From Candidatus Fermentibacterota bacterium (GTDB taxonomy: Bacteria; Fermentibacterota; Fermentibacteria; Fermentibacterales; Fermentibacteraceae): DNA of 19,617 nucleotides. Every line of letters starts with the position of its first letter. The first letter of the stretch is position 1. The translations under genes were made by a program, and so were the position numbers. The notes under the pieces are model-generated. The model ran no database searches. It was not told the DNA's origin and saw nothing but the letters and a program-made list of their open reading frames with translations. The DNA lies in contig JAKLEF010000006.1 in the NCBI GenBank assembly GCA_022703195.1, forward strand, positions 1 through 19,617, read 5' to 3'. Below are positions 7,450-15,244 of this stretch, piece after piece.

Positions 7450-9276
7450 ATGTACAGGCTTACGATTGTGATCCTGACATTGTCGCTTTTTTCTCAGAAG
7501 GCTTCTGCTGTTCGTTTCGGCTTGATATCGGGATCAAGCGTTGTGGAAGAACTCTCTTTCTTTACCGAATCAGGTGGTGAAGGAGGACATGTCGAGTGCT
7601 TTACAGAAGGCTCTTATAATGTAACAAAGCCGTACGATGGGATGTACCTCTGGGCGGGATTCGATGCTAGGCTTGACTCACTATCGAGCATTCTTCCAGA
7701 GAATGGCTCGATAATTCTATGTTGTACTGGAACGTCCAGATGGAATAGTAAATGGTATACTAATGTCGATTCGATTCCGCAAGGCGAAGTAAACAACAGA
7801 CCCATTGATGTTGACGCTTATGCGGATGAGTTCGAAGCGCTCATTACTCGGTATGGTTCATCTGGTGTGCATATACCTTCTTCATCATCTCCGGTTCATG
7901 AATGGTCGCTTTGGTGTGAACCAGATGGCGGTCAATGTATGGTCGGCGAGATGGAGTTCAAGTGCACTTCTGGATACTGCTCGTGTTTAGGTATGTATGC
8001 ATATTATACGATTGCACGACGAGCTTGTAGCCGAATCCGAAACTGCGATCCAACAGGAGTTATTATTTCCGGGAGTTTTCTTTCACCTGCCTCTACGGAT
8101 CCTGACTTCTCCTATTGGGCTCCAGGGTCGAGACAGGCACTTCAACTCTGCTTCAGTGGCGATGAGTCTGCTTCTGGATCAGTCCCTTTCAGATGGCCAG
8201 CGGGACCTGATGCATTCGACTATCATCCATATGATTCGAATAGCATGGAGGACAACGACGATGAATCATACTATGACCCTCTGGTTATCGATGATGATGA
8301 CTTCATGTTCCGAGTGAGAAACTTCCAGCTACTTGATGACAGTCTCGACCACTGGTTCTCAGGTTCGAACCTGGAACCAGTCTGGGACGATATGCCGCTC
8401 TACCTTCTTGAGTTCTGCCCAATATACAGCCTGGAGAGTTGGCGACTGCGTTCTGATGCTTTGTTCGACCCGGACAGCATCAGCTACCACACTAAATGGC
8501 GCGCGAACTATCATATCACTGGAATTCTCGAACTTATGAGATCGCCAAATCTCAGCGTTATAACTCCATGGCCTGCCTGCAGCGATCAATGGTGGATAAG
8601 GGCGAATCCTGGAGAAACATATCCTTGTGTAACTGCGACGAACTACGTTGCAGCTGATTCAGCATACCTTCATTTATCAAATGTACTCTACCAGCATAGC
8701 TTTCTGAGCGATTCGACCATATCATCAGGAACATTTGACAGTATCATGATCTGGACATTCGAGCCATCTGATACGCTAGAATTGGAACCATATGTTTATG
8801 CACTAAGGACTTTCAGGGATAGTAAGAACAGCCCTTTTGACGAAGAGACGTGCCGGCAGTTAGAGTTGCCGGTCAGAGCATGTGTCGAATCAGTTGAACT
8901 CTCATCCCTGACTGGTCAGAATCTTGGCATAGTATACCCGGATTCGAACAACATCATCCACCTCAACGTGGATGGCTATATACTCTATGCGGTCGAAACA
9001 CTCACAGTAGATCAATCCACAGCATCAACTATAGATCATTCATTTTCTAGTTCACATAGAGTGAGCGCTGACCGACCTGGATTGATGTACATATATGATA
9101 TTGTCGGACGATGCGTTGCATCGCGTGACTTGATTGATACAAGCCATATTGCCGCGCTTCGCGTATGGAGCGATTACGTCCGATCCGAAAGTACACCAGC
9201 CGGATGCTATCTATTGAGACTGATCGATAGTGACGGATCATTCCTCGAGAGTATGAAAGTGGTGATTCCTCGATGA
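7450..9276 (+). CDS. Secreted clan GH-A-like glycoside hydrolase with type IX-like C-terminal sorting tail
   Basis: This is a 608-residue exported protein. Residues 1-20 form a signal peptide ending ASA. The ATG at 7450 follows AGGAG (7439-7443) at good spacing. The middle resembles a clan GH-A TIM barrel: EWSLWCEPDGG (151-161), where Glu157 sits as the acid/base in an NEP-like position; a helix YYTIARRACSRIRNCDPTGV; DAFDYHPYD (254-262); and MPLYLLEFC (315-323), where Glu321 would be the nucleophile. The substrate is unknown and the match is distant. Residues about 535-608 resemble the C-terminal sorting domain of type IX secretion cargo: YIYDIVGRCVASRDL (547-561), then PAGCYLLRL (583-591) and a final MKVVIPR. 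It overlaps the next gene by four bases. GC is clearly lower than in the flanking operons (40 percent in a hand-counted line, 8221-8280). Confidence 0.68.
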   Translation: MYRLTIVILTLSLFSQKASAVRFGLISGSSVVEELSFFTESGGEGGHVECFTEGSYNVTKPYDGMYLWAGFDARLDSLSSILPENGSIILCCTGTSRWNSKWYTNVDSIPQGEVNNRPIDVDAYADEFEALITRYGSSGVHIPSSSSPVHEWSLWCEPDGGQCMVGEMEFKCTSGYCSCLGMYAYYTIARRACSRIRNCDPTGVIISGSFLSPASTDPDFSYWAPGSRQALQLCFSGDESASGSVPFRWPAGPDAFDYHPYDSNSMEDNDDESYYDPLVIDDDDFMFRVRNFQLLDDSLDHWFSGSNLEPVWDDMPLYLLEFCPIYSLESWRLRSDALFDPDSISYHTKWRANYHITGILELMRSPNLSVITPWPACSDQWWIRANPGETYPCVTATNYVAADSAYLHLSNVLYQHSFLSDSTISSGTFDSIMIWTFEPSDTLELEPYVYALRTFRDSKNSPFDEETCRQLELPVRACVESVELSSLTGQNLGIVYPDSNNIIHLNVDGYILYAVETLTVDQSTASTIDHSFSSSHRVSADRPGLMYIYDIVGRCVASRDLIDTSHIAALRVWSDYVRSESTPAGCYLLRLIDSDGSFLESMKVVIPR

Positions 9277-10736
9277 AGAGACTAACAGCAATACTGATAC
9301 TTGGACTCATCTCTCGAACTTCTGCACAGAGTCCTCAGTGGAGCTTCACCCTGCCGACTAACACTGATGATCGGCTCTTCACATGTCTAGCGCCCTGGAA
9401 CTATGATGCTGACAGCAAAACAGAATTAGCAGCCTGTACGTACTTCTACGATATTTCTGATCCTGATCTTTCTGGCGGTTACGTGCATCTGCTGACTATC
9501 AATCCGCTTGGTTCTCTCGTAAGAGAAAACAACTGGATCTCGACCTATCCGGCATGCTATCATTGCCTACAGTGGGCTGATGTAGATGGCGATCTCGACA
9601 CTGATCTGATCGCCGGCACCAGCCTGATGACCAATGAGAACACACCCGTGCTGTTTTTCGAGAACCTGAATTATACCTTAAACCAGACCCCGACTCCACT
9701 AGTCGCTGGGTATGCATGGGATGTCATTGACATCGCATTCGGCGACTTCAACTACGACGGCATCCCTGATGTCCTTATCATTCGAAACGATGGGCTACCA
9801 TATGTTCTACCGGGAGTATCCTCATCTTCGTCCGCAGGATGGTCGCTGCTCGGCTCCTCCGCAGTCCCTCTCGCAGTATCCACAAACGACAGCATTCCCC
9901 AGCCTGCCTATCGTTCGCTCGATGCTGACATCTGGGACGTCAACTGCGATGGCTTCCTAGATGTACTTCTGTCATCGAACAATGGGACCGTAGAACTAGT
10001 ATCAGACTCGAGTCTGTCGATGTATAGGGTTCCTTGTCTTTTCGATAAGCACGTGTATTTGTCCGAGGCATCATCTTACATTCCATCCTGTATTGACGAA
10101 GGTCGAGTTTCGATATTGCGTGGCAACGCCTGGGACACCGGTATCGCCACTGTTGTTAATGTTGATAACATGCAGTACTTCGATCTCCTCCCCGACAATC
10201 GAGATTATAATGTCGAATATGTCTCCGACATCGATTTGATATGTAGTTCCACACCTACGTTATCATCAGTCCTTGTCGCTCTAGCTGAGGCCGGAAACCT
10301 CGACATTTCGGATCCAAGATTCCGTAATGGTCGAATACTGTCATTGACGCAGACTGTCTCCGGTTGGGATGTTGCGGAGGTCTGGAGCGAAAGCAGTGGA
10401 GCACGGAGTGAGGCCTTTTCAGTGTGCTGGTGCGATCTAAGCTCATCATCGCCAACACAACGTGAGATTATTCTCACGGGTTCCGATCACTTGTACAGTA
10501 TCGGTGGCACTGCGGACCAGTACTCGCATTTTACACCGGTTTTCAAGATCATATCCGCGCACTATCATGATGGGATGGCGATCGTTCCCATTCATTGCTG
10601 GTTCTCGGGAAATGGCTGGTTCGGTGTTCGAGAAGATATTCCCGTAGGTGCATCCCCACATGTCTCGGTACAGACGTTTGCCCAGCCCGACCTGTTCTTT
10701 GGTAGACGTAACTGCGTCGAGGGTTATAATCGTTAA
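9273..10736 (+). CDS. Secreted FG-GAP/VCBS-like repeat protein
   Basis: This 487-residue protein has a signal peptide (1-18, ending TSA). Acidic, calcium-site-like repeats follow: NYDADSKTE (43-51), DVDGDLDTD (103-111), DFNYDGIPD (158-166) and DVNCDGFLD (222-230), each before a hydrophobic strand such as VLIIR or VLLSS. This is the signature of FG-GAP/VCBS beta-propeller repeats of extracellular, often adhesive, proteins. The repeats fade after residue 240, where the sequence is still strand-rich but unrecognised. There is no type IX-like tail, unlike the upstream partner. The ATG overlaps the upstream stop (ATGA), so the two are made together and may act together outside the cell (inference). 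It shares the AT-rich composition of its neighbour. No enzyme motif is seen. Confidence 0.72.
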   Translation: MKRLTAILILGLISRTSAQSPQWSFTLPTNTDDRLFTCLAPWNYDADSKTELAACTYFYDISDPDLSGGYVHLLTINPLGSLVRENNWISTYPACYHCLQWADVDGDLDTDLIAGTSLMTNENTPVLFFENLNYTLNQTPTPLVAGYAWDVIDIAFGDFNYDGIPDVLIIRNDGLPYVLPGVSSSSSAGWSLLGSSAVPLAVSTNDSIPQPAYRSLDADIWDVNCDGFLDVLLSSNNGTVELVSDSSLSMYRVPCLFDKHVYLSEASSYIPSCIDEGRVSILRGNAWDTGIATVVNVDNMQYFDLLPDNRDYNVEYVSDIDLICSSTPTLSSVLVALAEAGNLDISDPRFRNGRILSLTQTVSGWDVAEVWSESSGARSEAFSVCWCDLSSSSPTQREIILTGSDHLYSIGGTADQYSHFTPVFKIISAHYHDGMAIVPIHCWFSGNGWFGVREDIPVGASPHVSVQTFAQPDLFFGRRNCVEGYNR

Positions 10737-10752
10737 TGGATACTGCCCTCTG

Positions 10753-10760
10753 AAAAGGAG
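10753..10760 (+). promoter_or_regulatory. Shine-Dalgarno site pointing to an ATT start
   Basis: AAAAGGAG at 10753-10760 is a strong ribosome site. No ATG, GTG or TTG lies in the downstream gene's frame at usable distance. The codon six bases downstream is ATT (10767-10769). A five-codon frame (ATG at 10735, stop TGA at 10750-10752) overlaps the previous gene's TAA and ends just before this site, so re-initiation is conceivable. Confidence 0.6.
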
Positions 10761-10766
10761 CCCGTC

Positions 10767-12491
10767 ATTCCGAAGACCACAGCTTTCAGGATCTTTCTTT
10801 CAGCATCCACGGCCCTGGCCGCGGTGTTCCTGCTTCTTCCCTCTCTCTGGACGGGTTTCCTCTCGGATGACTTCCTGGACCTCGATCACGGCTTCTCGGC
10901 GGCAACATTCACGAATTACGAGGCAGGCGGATTCAGGCCATTGCTGACCGCCCTGTGGGCATTCGATTCGCATGTCTGGGGCGCCGGGAGAGCCTGGGGA
11001 TGGCACCTCACGAACATCGTGCTCCATCTCGCATGCGCCTTCCTTCTCTGGAGGATCGCGGCCAGACTGCTGGCGGATGAGAACCGGGCCGCTGTGGCTG
11101 CTGCTTTCTTCCTCGTCTCCATGGCTGCGGTGCCTTCGGTGGCGAGGGTGTCGGGCCGCACCACGCCGGCTGCGATGCTCCCGCTTCTAGCCGCGGTTCT
11201 TGCGCACTGCCGCTGGGTCTCCGACCACCGGAAGGGATTGCTCGCAGCGGGCCTCTTGCTGTTCCTCGCCTCGCTCTTCACCAAGGAGACGGCCCTCTTC
11301 TGCGCTCCGCTCTTCGGGTTGATCTCCGCACAAGCAGCCGACGGGGAGGAAAACGCTCAGTTGGCGATGAAGCGATTCCTCACGACCACGCAAATGTATC
11401 TGATCCCGACGCTGCTTTACATCGCATGGCGACTCTACTGGGTGGGATTCGAGCTGGGTTACTCCGAATCCACCGGCTTCGGGCTCTTCATGTTGAACAA
11501 TCTCGCGGCGTTGTTGAAGCTCCAGGTCTCCCCCTGGCTCGATGGTCTTCCAGTCAGGATTCTCATACTTGCCGGCACGACCCTGCTGCTGTTCGCGAAG
11601 GCTGGCTGGAGGACGCGACTCCTGTTCCTCGGCTTTCTGTTTCTTCCTGTTCTGACCGTTGTGAATCTGCCGCCAAGAAGCAACTACGCTTATGCCATCC
11701 TGCCCGGTGCTGCGCTCCTGCTCGGTGCGTCATCGGGATCGATCAGGGGCAGGGCCGGAATCTGCGCGGTTTCCGTGATCCTGCTCGGCTGCTTCCTCTC
11801 CGCCCGGGACGAACTCTCTAGATTCCGCCAGGCCGATTCCTACACCCGGTCGGTGATCGGCAGACTGGCCGACCTGGAGAGAAACAATGAAGACGATGCG
11901 ATGATCTTTGTCAGCGGAATACGCAGTGATACGGCCGGATACGGCACGATCTGGCAGGGTGCATACAGAGAAGCTCTGTCCACCATCGGAGCCGACGGAT
12001 CACGGGTATTCGAAGAGACCTCGTTCTGGGAGCAGGTCTGGCCGGTTCTCGACGCCTGTGGTGATCCTGTATGCATCTTCGCCAGGTTCCAGGACGATTC
12101 GACCGAAGTGCTGCACCTCCGTCCATCGGCACGAATCGCCTCGGCTCCGTGCGATTCTTCGATATCCATCGGAGAGGGTATCTACCCTGTCTCCTATGGT
12201 CTCTGGAGGATGAACTCCTGTGCTGCCATCGGAAGGTGTAGGCTGTTCGTGTCCGATCCATTCGACGGAACATCGTGGGTCGAGGTTCCACCCCATTCGA
12301 CCCATGGTGATACGACCCTGTACGATCTGGAGAGTTCGCCGGCCTGGCTCCTCTCGCGTGATGCCGGCGGATACCTGTACATATCAGGACCTGACGACGA
12401 CACGAGCCTTAGGTTAACGCGCGAACGCCTCTGGCTGGAACCCCTGCTGGAGAGACTGGAGCAGAAGGCCGGGGTGGCCGTCGTCGACTGA
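10767..12491 (+). CDS. GT-C membrane glycosyltransferase-like protein (TMTC/PMT-type)
   Basis: The 574-residue protein has a multi-pass N-terminal two thirds and a soluble C-terminal part (about residues 350-574). It resembles the TMTC/protein-O-mannosyltransferase type of GT-C enzymes: SDDF (33-36) as the acidic first-loop motif, GGFRPLLTALWAFD (54-67), GWHLTNIVLHLACAFLL (78-94), ARVSGR (126-131) and FTKETALF (171-178). These transfer sugars from polyprenyl-phosphate donors to extracytoplasmic acceptors. The start at 10767 (ATT) follows AAAAGGAG by six bases and gives a complete first membrane helix with K3 and R8 ahead of it; the GTG at 10824 would cut that helix. It follows the FG-GAP gene by 30 bases and may be co-transcribed, but its GC is clearly higher. 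The acceptor is unknown. Confidence 0.72.
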   Translation: MPKTTAFRIFLSASTALAAVFLLLPSLWTGFLSDDFLDLDHGFSAATFTNYEAGGFRPLLTALWAFDSHVWGAGRAWGWHLTNIVLHLACAFLLWRIAARLLADENRAAVAAAFFLVSMAAVPSVARVSGRTTPAAMLPLLAAVLAHCRWVSDHRKGLLAAGLLLFLASLFTKETALFCAPLFGLISAQAADGEENAQLAMKRFLTTTQMYLIPTLLYIAWRLYWVGFELGYSESTGFGLFMLNNLAALLKLQVSPWLDGLPVRILILAGTTLLLFAKAGWRTRLLFLGFLFLPVLTVVNLPPRSNYAYAILPGAALLLGASSGSIRGRAGICAVSVILLGCFLSARDELSRFRQADSYTRSVIGRLADLERNNEDDAMIFVSGIRSDTAGYGTIWQGAYREALSTIGADGSRVFEETSFWEQVWPVLDACGDPVCIFARFQDDSTEVLHLRPSARIASAPCDSSISIGEGIYPVSYGLWRMNSCAAIGRCRLFVSDPFDGTSWVEVPPHSTHGDTTLYDLESSPAWLLSRDAGGYLYISGPDDDTSLRLTRERLWLEPLLERLEQKAGVAVVD

Positions 12492-12573
12492 TCCGACCAT
12501 CGATGAGACGATGACCCCGGTCAGTCCGCCTGCTCTTCGATTCGTCGATGATTCCGAACCTGACCAGCGGTAT

Positions 12574-13860
12574 TCAGTACCCGAGCCCGGCGAGGATCGC
12601 CCGTGCGACGGCTTGGTTGCCGTCGGCGGTCATGCAGGTGCCCGAGGAGCCGGTGAAGACGATGCCCTCGAGCGAATCGAGCGAGGAGGCGAGCGAGACG
12701 ATCTCCGACTCGCGCGGGTCGGCCGCCTCGATCTCCTCCGAGCAGGTGGCGAGTAGCGCTGCGAAATCGGCTGCATCGTGCCCCAGGTCCATCATCGCGT
12801 CGACGAGCGCCTGCTCCGGCGGAGCGAGGGGCTTGCCCGAGCCGAGGACTCCGGGCAGCCAGCAGAAGCGGCACTCGAAGCCGTAGATGCGCCCGAGGTT
12901 TCCGGCCATCGCGGCGTTGGACAGGAAGATCCCGGCTGCTTCGACGCCGAGGGATTCGGGGGCCGAGCCATCCCCCCCGCCCGTAACGCTCCCGGCGCTG
13001 CCGGGAAGCATCGAGGACACGAAGCCCCAGGTCTCGGTCGACTCGAGGGCCGCTCTCCAAGGTCCGCCGCCTGCACCCCGGCCGGGGTTCGCGAGACAGG
13101 ATCCCATGGCTTCCATGCAGAGATGCCCGCCAGCGGCGCCTGCGCTCCATGCCGCAGAGGCGTCCTCGAAGCCGCCTATGAAGAGCACGAAGTCGGGTTC
13201 CGCGCCCGAGCGCAGAGAGAGCACCAGGTCGACGAGCGCCTGGGTCGAGGTCCAGCCCGGGCGCGCCCTGTTCTCGACCCTCACGGGGCCCTGCCGGAAT
13301 GAATCGAGCCCCTCCTGGATGAAGCACGGGATCGTCGCGGAGTCGGCTATCGAGGCGCCCAGGACCGCATCGCCCCCGTAGACGTATACGGTGAAGGCCG
13401 AGGGATCGGTGGATGAGCCGGGCACGGTCCGCAGACCCGCCGCGTCGAGAATCACGCCCGGAGAGGCAGTGCAGGGATCGTTCCCCCACCCGGTGAAGGG
13501 CTCGTACTCGATACCCGATGGGGATGCGCCCCAGGGAGGCTCGACGCGCGCCGGAGCGCCGCCCGAGCGGGCGGGATCGAGCCTCGAGAAGGCGAAGGAG
13601 GCCACCTCCAGCGAAAGTGCGACCACCACGGCCCAGGCGGACACCAGGCCGATGGCCCGGAACAGGGAGCCGAACCTGCCACCGAGGATGGCGTATGTCA
13701 GGAGCCCGGTGGCAAGTATCGCGGAGATGACCCGGAACCTGCCTGTGCCCGCCCCCGGGCCGAGCCCGATGCTGTCCGCGAAGATCACGGCGGCAAGAAG
13801 ACCCAGGGCGGCTGCAACGGCCGCCACCCTGGGAAGGATTCCCGGTCCACCCCTCCGCAT
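12574..13860 (-). CDS. Membrane-anchored SGNH-fold protein, probably catalytically dead
   Basis: The 428-residue protein has about three hydrophobic segments (10-32, 43-60, 66-92), then an SGNH-like domain (about 118-428). The family framework is clear: FTGWGNDP (122-129), GLRTVPG, a strand before GGDAVLG (162-168), RARPGWTSTQALV (198-210), FVLFIGGFED (224-233) and a C-terminal SSGTCMTADGNQAV. The signature residues are replaced: nucleophile Ser by Asp164, block III Asn by Glu232, and the DGTH Asp and His by Ser405/Ser406 and Cys409 by my alignment. It may bind a ligand or partner without cleaving it. The start is firm (GGAGGGG just upstream of the ATG at 13860). It converges on the GT-C gene, with an 82-base gap in which I see no clear terminator. 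Its family relation to the SGNH gene at 5495-7015 is distant. Confidence 0.7.
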   Translation of the reverse strand: MRRGGPGILPRVAAVAAALGLLAAVIFADSIGLGPGAGTGRFRVISAILATGLLTYAILGGRFGSLFRAIGLVSAWAVVVALSLEVASFAFSRLDPARSGGAPARVEPPWGASPSGIEYEPFTGWGNDPCTASPGVILDAAGLRTVPGSSTDPSAFTVYVYGGDAVLGASIADSATIPCFIQEGLDSFRQGPVRVENRARPGWTSTQALVDLVLSLRSGAEPDFVLFIGGFEDASAAWSAGAAGGHLCMEAMGSCLANPGRGAGGGPWRAALESTETWGFVSSMLPGSAGSVTGGGDGSAPESLGVEAAGIFLSNAAMAGNLGRIYGFECRFCWLPGVLGSGKPLAPPEQALVDAMMDLGHDAADFAALLATCSEEIEAADPRESEIVSLASSLDSLEGIVFTGSSGTCMTADGNQAVARAILAGLGY

Positions 13861-13937
13861 GACCCCTCCTTCATCGGACAGAGAGTTTCAATATGCATCT
13901 CCGGCCCCCCTCAGACAGCCCCGCCGATCAGACCGCT

Positions 13938-13966
13938 AGACCGCTTTTAACTTCCGGTCCTAACTC
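13938..13966 (+). repeat. Left 29-bp terminal inverted repeat
   Basis: Exact reverse complement of 14248-14276. The matching stops at both ends: T at 13937 against G at 14277 outside, A at 13967 against C at 14247 inside. Confidence 0.97.
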
Positions 13967-14247
13967 ATACGAAGCGCCTTTTTCTCAGGGGCATCCTGCG
14001 AGCATGAAGCGGCGAACAGCTAGTGGCGGGTAGCCAGCTGCGAGGGGCGAGTGGTCTGGGGGGGCGAGCAGCGAGGAGGCATCAGGTGCAGGGACAAGCA
14101 TCGAAGGACAGCTGGGAGCGAACGGGAACACAGAGTGCTGAACACAATCCAGTGTTCTCTTGTTCACTCCTCCCACTCACAATTGGCTACTCCCTACCCG
14201 CCGGGTAACGGCCGGGTCGGCAGGATAAGAGAATCGGTCGGCCGGGC

Positions 14248-14276
14248 GAGTTAGGACCGGAAGTTAAAAGCGGTCT
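14248..14276 (-). repeat. Right 29-bp terminal inverted repeat
   Basis: Exact reverse complement of 13938-13966. It lies 83 bases before the start codon of the EamA transporter gene, so an element insertion may have changed that gene's promoter region. Confidence 0.97.
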
Positions 14277-14359
14277 GGAGGGTAGCCTGGCGGGCGCGCA
14301 GGGGCGGGCGGGATTCGTTATCTTCGCCCGACCGGTTCACTCCCTGACACAAGGAAGCC

Positions 14360-15244
14360 ATGGACGAGAAGCGCAAGGCGGCGCTGTTCCTCTCGGCGGG
14401 GACAGTCATGTGGGGTTCCACCTTCCTGGTGGCGAAGGCCCTGTTCGCGTCCATGTCATCGGGCGTGCTGCTCGCCGCGAGGTTCATCGTCGCAGCCGCG
14501 GTCCTGGCGCCTTTCGCAGTCGCCTCGGCCAGGCGCTCCCCCCGGGGAGCCCCTCCCCTGTCCCGTATCGTCGTTCCCTCGATCCTCCTAGGACTCTCCC
14601 TCCTGGGCGGGTACGCCTTCCAGCTCGCGGGGCTCGAGAGGACGGGGCCGGGCAAGTCGGCCTTCATAACATCCCTGTACGTCGCGATAGCCCCGTTCGT
14701 CTCGTGGCCCCTGTGCGGGAGGAGGCCGCGGCTCGTCCATTTCGCCTCGGTGGGCATCGCCCTCGCGGGCGTGTGGCTCCTGGCCGACCCTTCGGGAGGG
14801 ATCGGGACCGGCGACCTTCTCACCGCCGTGAGCGCCGTCTTCTGGGCCGTGGAGATCGCCCTGATCGACAGGCTCTGGATTCCGGGGCGCTCCCTCGAGA
14901 TCACGACGGGGATGCTCGCGGTCGTCGCCATCGGGTCCCTCGCGCTGATGCCCGTCATGGGCGGATTCGTCATCGATCCGAACCCGGGGGCGCTCGCAGG
15001 CCTCCTGTTCCTCTCGGTGTTCGCGACGAGCATGCTGATGTACTGGCAGATCCGCTGGCAGCCAAGCCTAGGCGGCGCCGTCTCGTCGCTCATCTACATC
15101 GGCGAGGCTGTCATAGCCGCGGCGGGGGGCGCGATCCTGCTGGGCGAGAGGCTGTCCACCGGGGGATGGATAGGCTGCGTACTCGTGATCGCCTCCATAC
15201 TGCTCGCCTTCGGCCGCGAGCTCAGGGGCGGAGGCGCGTCGTGA
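14360..15244 (+). CDS. EamA (DMT superfamily) transporter
   Basis: This 294-residue inner-membrane protein has ten hydrophobic segments in two EamA repeats (about 7-142 and 152-286). The first repeat has the family's MWGSTFLVAK start (17-26) and ARF after the second helix. The second closes with IYIGEAVIAAAGGAILLGER, equivalent to the P/GE...G..LLGE motif. DMT proteins export or import small metabolites; the substrate cannot be inferred. The ATG at 14360 follows AAGGAAG (14351-14357) closely. It overlaps the MFS gene by four bases, so the two are probably one unit. No partner enzyme is nearby to suggest a substrate. Confidence 0.93.
   Translation: MDEKRKAALFLSAGTVMWGSTFLVAKALFASMSSGVLLAARFIVAAAVLAPFAVASARRSPRGAPPLSRIVVPSILLGLSLLGGYAFQLAGLERTGPGKSAFITSLYVAIAPFVSWPLCGRRPRLVHFASVGIALAGVWLLADPSGGIGTGDLLTAVSAVFWAVEIALIDRLWIPGRSLEITTGMLAVVAIGSLALMPVMGGFVIDPNPGALAGLLFLSVFATSMLMYWQIRWQPSLGGAVSSLIYIGEAVIAAAGGAILLGERLSTGGWIGCVLVIASILLAFGRELRGGGAS

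Larger units (their letters stand above)
13938..14276. mobile_element. 339-bp near-palindrome with perfect 29-bp terminal inverted repeats (MITE-like)
   Basis: The 29 bases at 13938-13966 are the exact reverse complement of 14248-14276; the outer end reads AGACCGCTTTTAACTTCC. Inside, symmetry continues imperfectly: TTCTC and ATCCTGC on the left match GCAGGAT and GAGAA on the right, GGCGGGTA and TAGCC near 14023-14033 match GGCTA and TACCCGCC near 14183-14201, and the centre is a hairpin GAACAC-AATCCA-GTGTTC. There is no transposase frame and no clear target-site duplication. This fits a miniature inverted-repeat element or a mobile palindromic sequence. A structured RNA is an alternative. The inverted repeat is certain; the mobile nature is inference. 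Confidence 0.6.
13861..14359. other. Intergenic region between divergent genes
   Basis: This 499-base gap lies between the SGNH-fold gene (minus) and the EamA transporter gene (plus). Most of it is the 339-bp palindromic element at 13938-14276. Short frames inside it have no ribosome site and no recognisable product. No convincing promoter was found for either flanking gene. Confidence 0.6.

Noticed and set aside
13985..14254. Short frames of about 60 codons inside the palindromic element as small genes
   Set aside because: No ribosome sites or recognisable sequence; the frames on both strands follow from the palindrome's composition.
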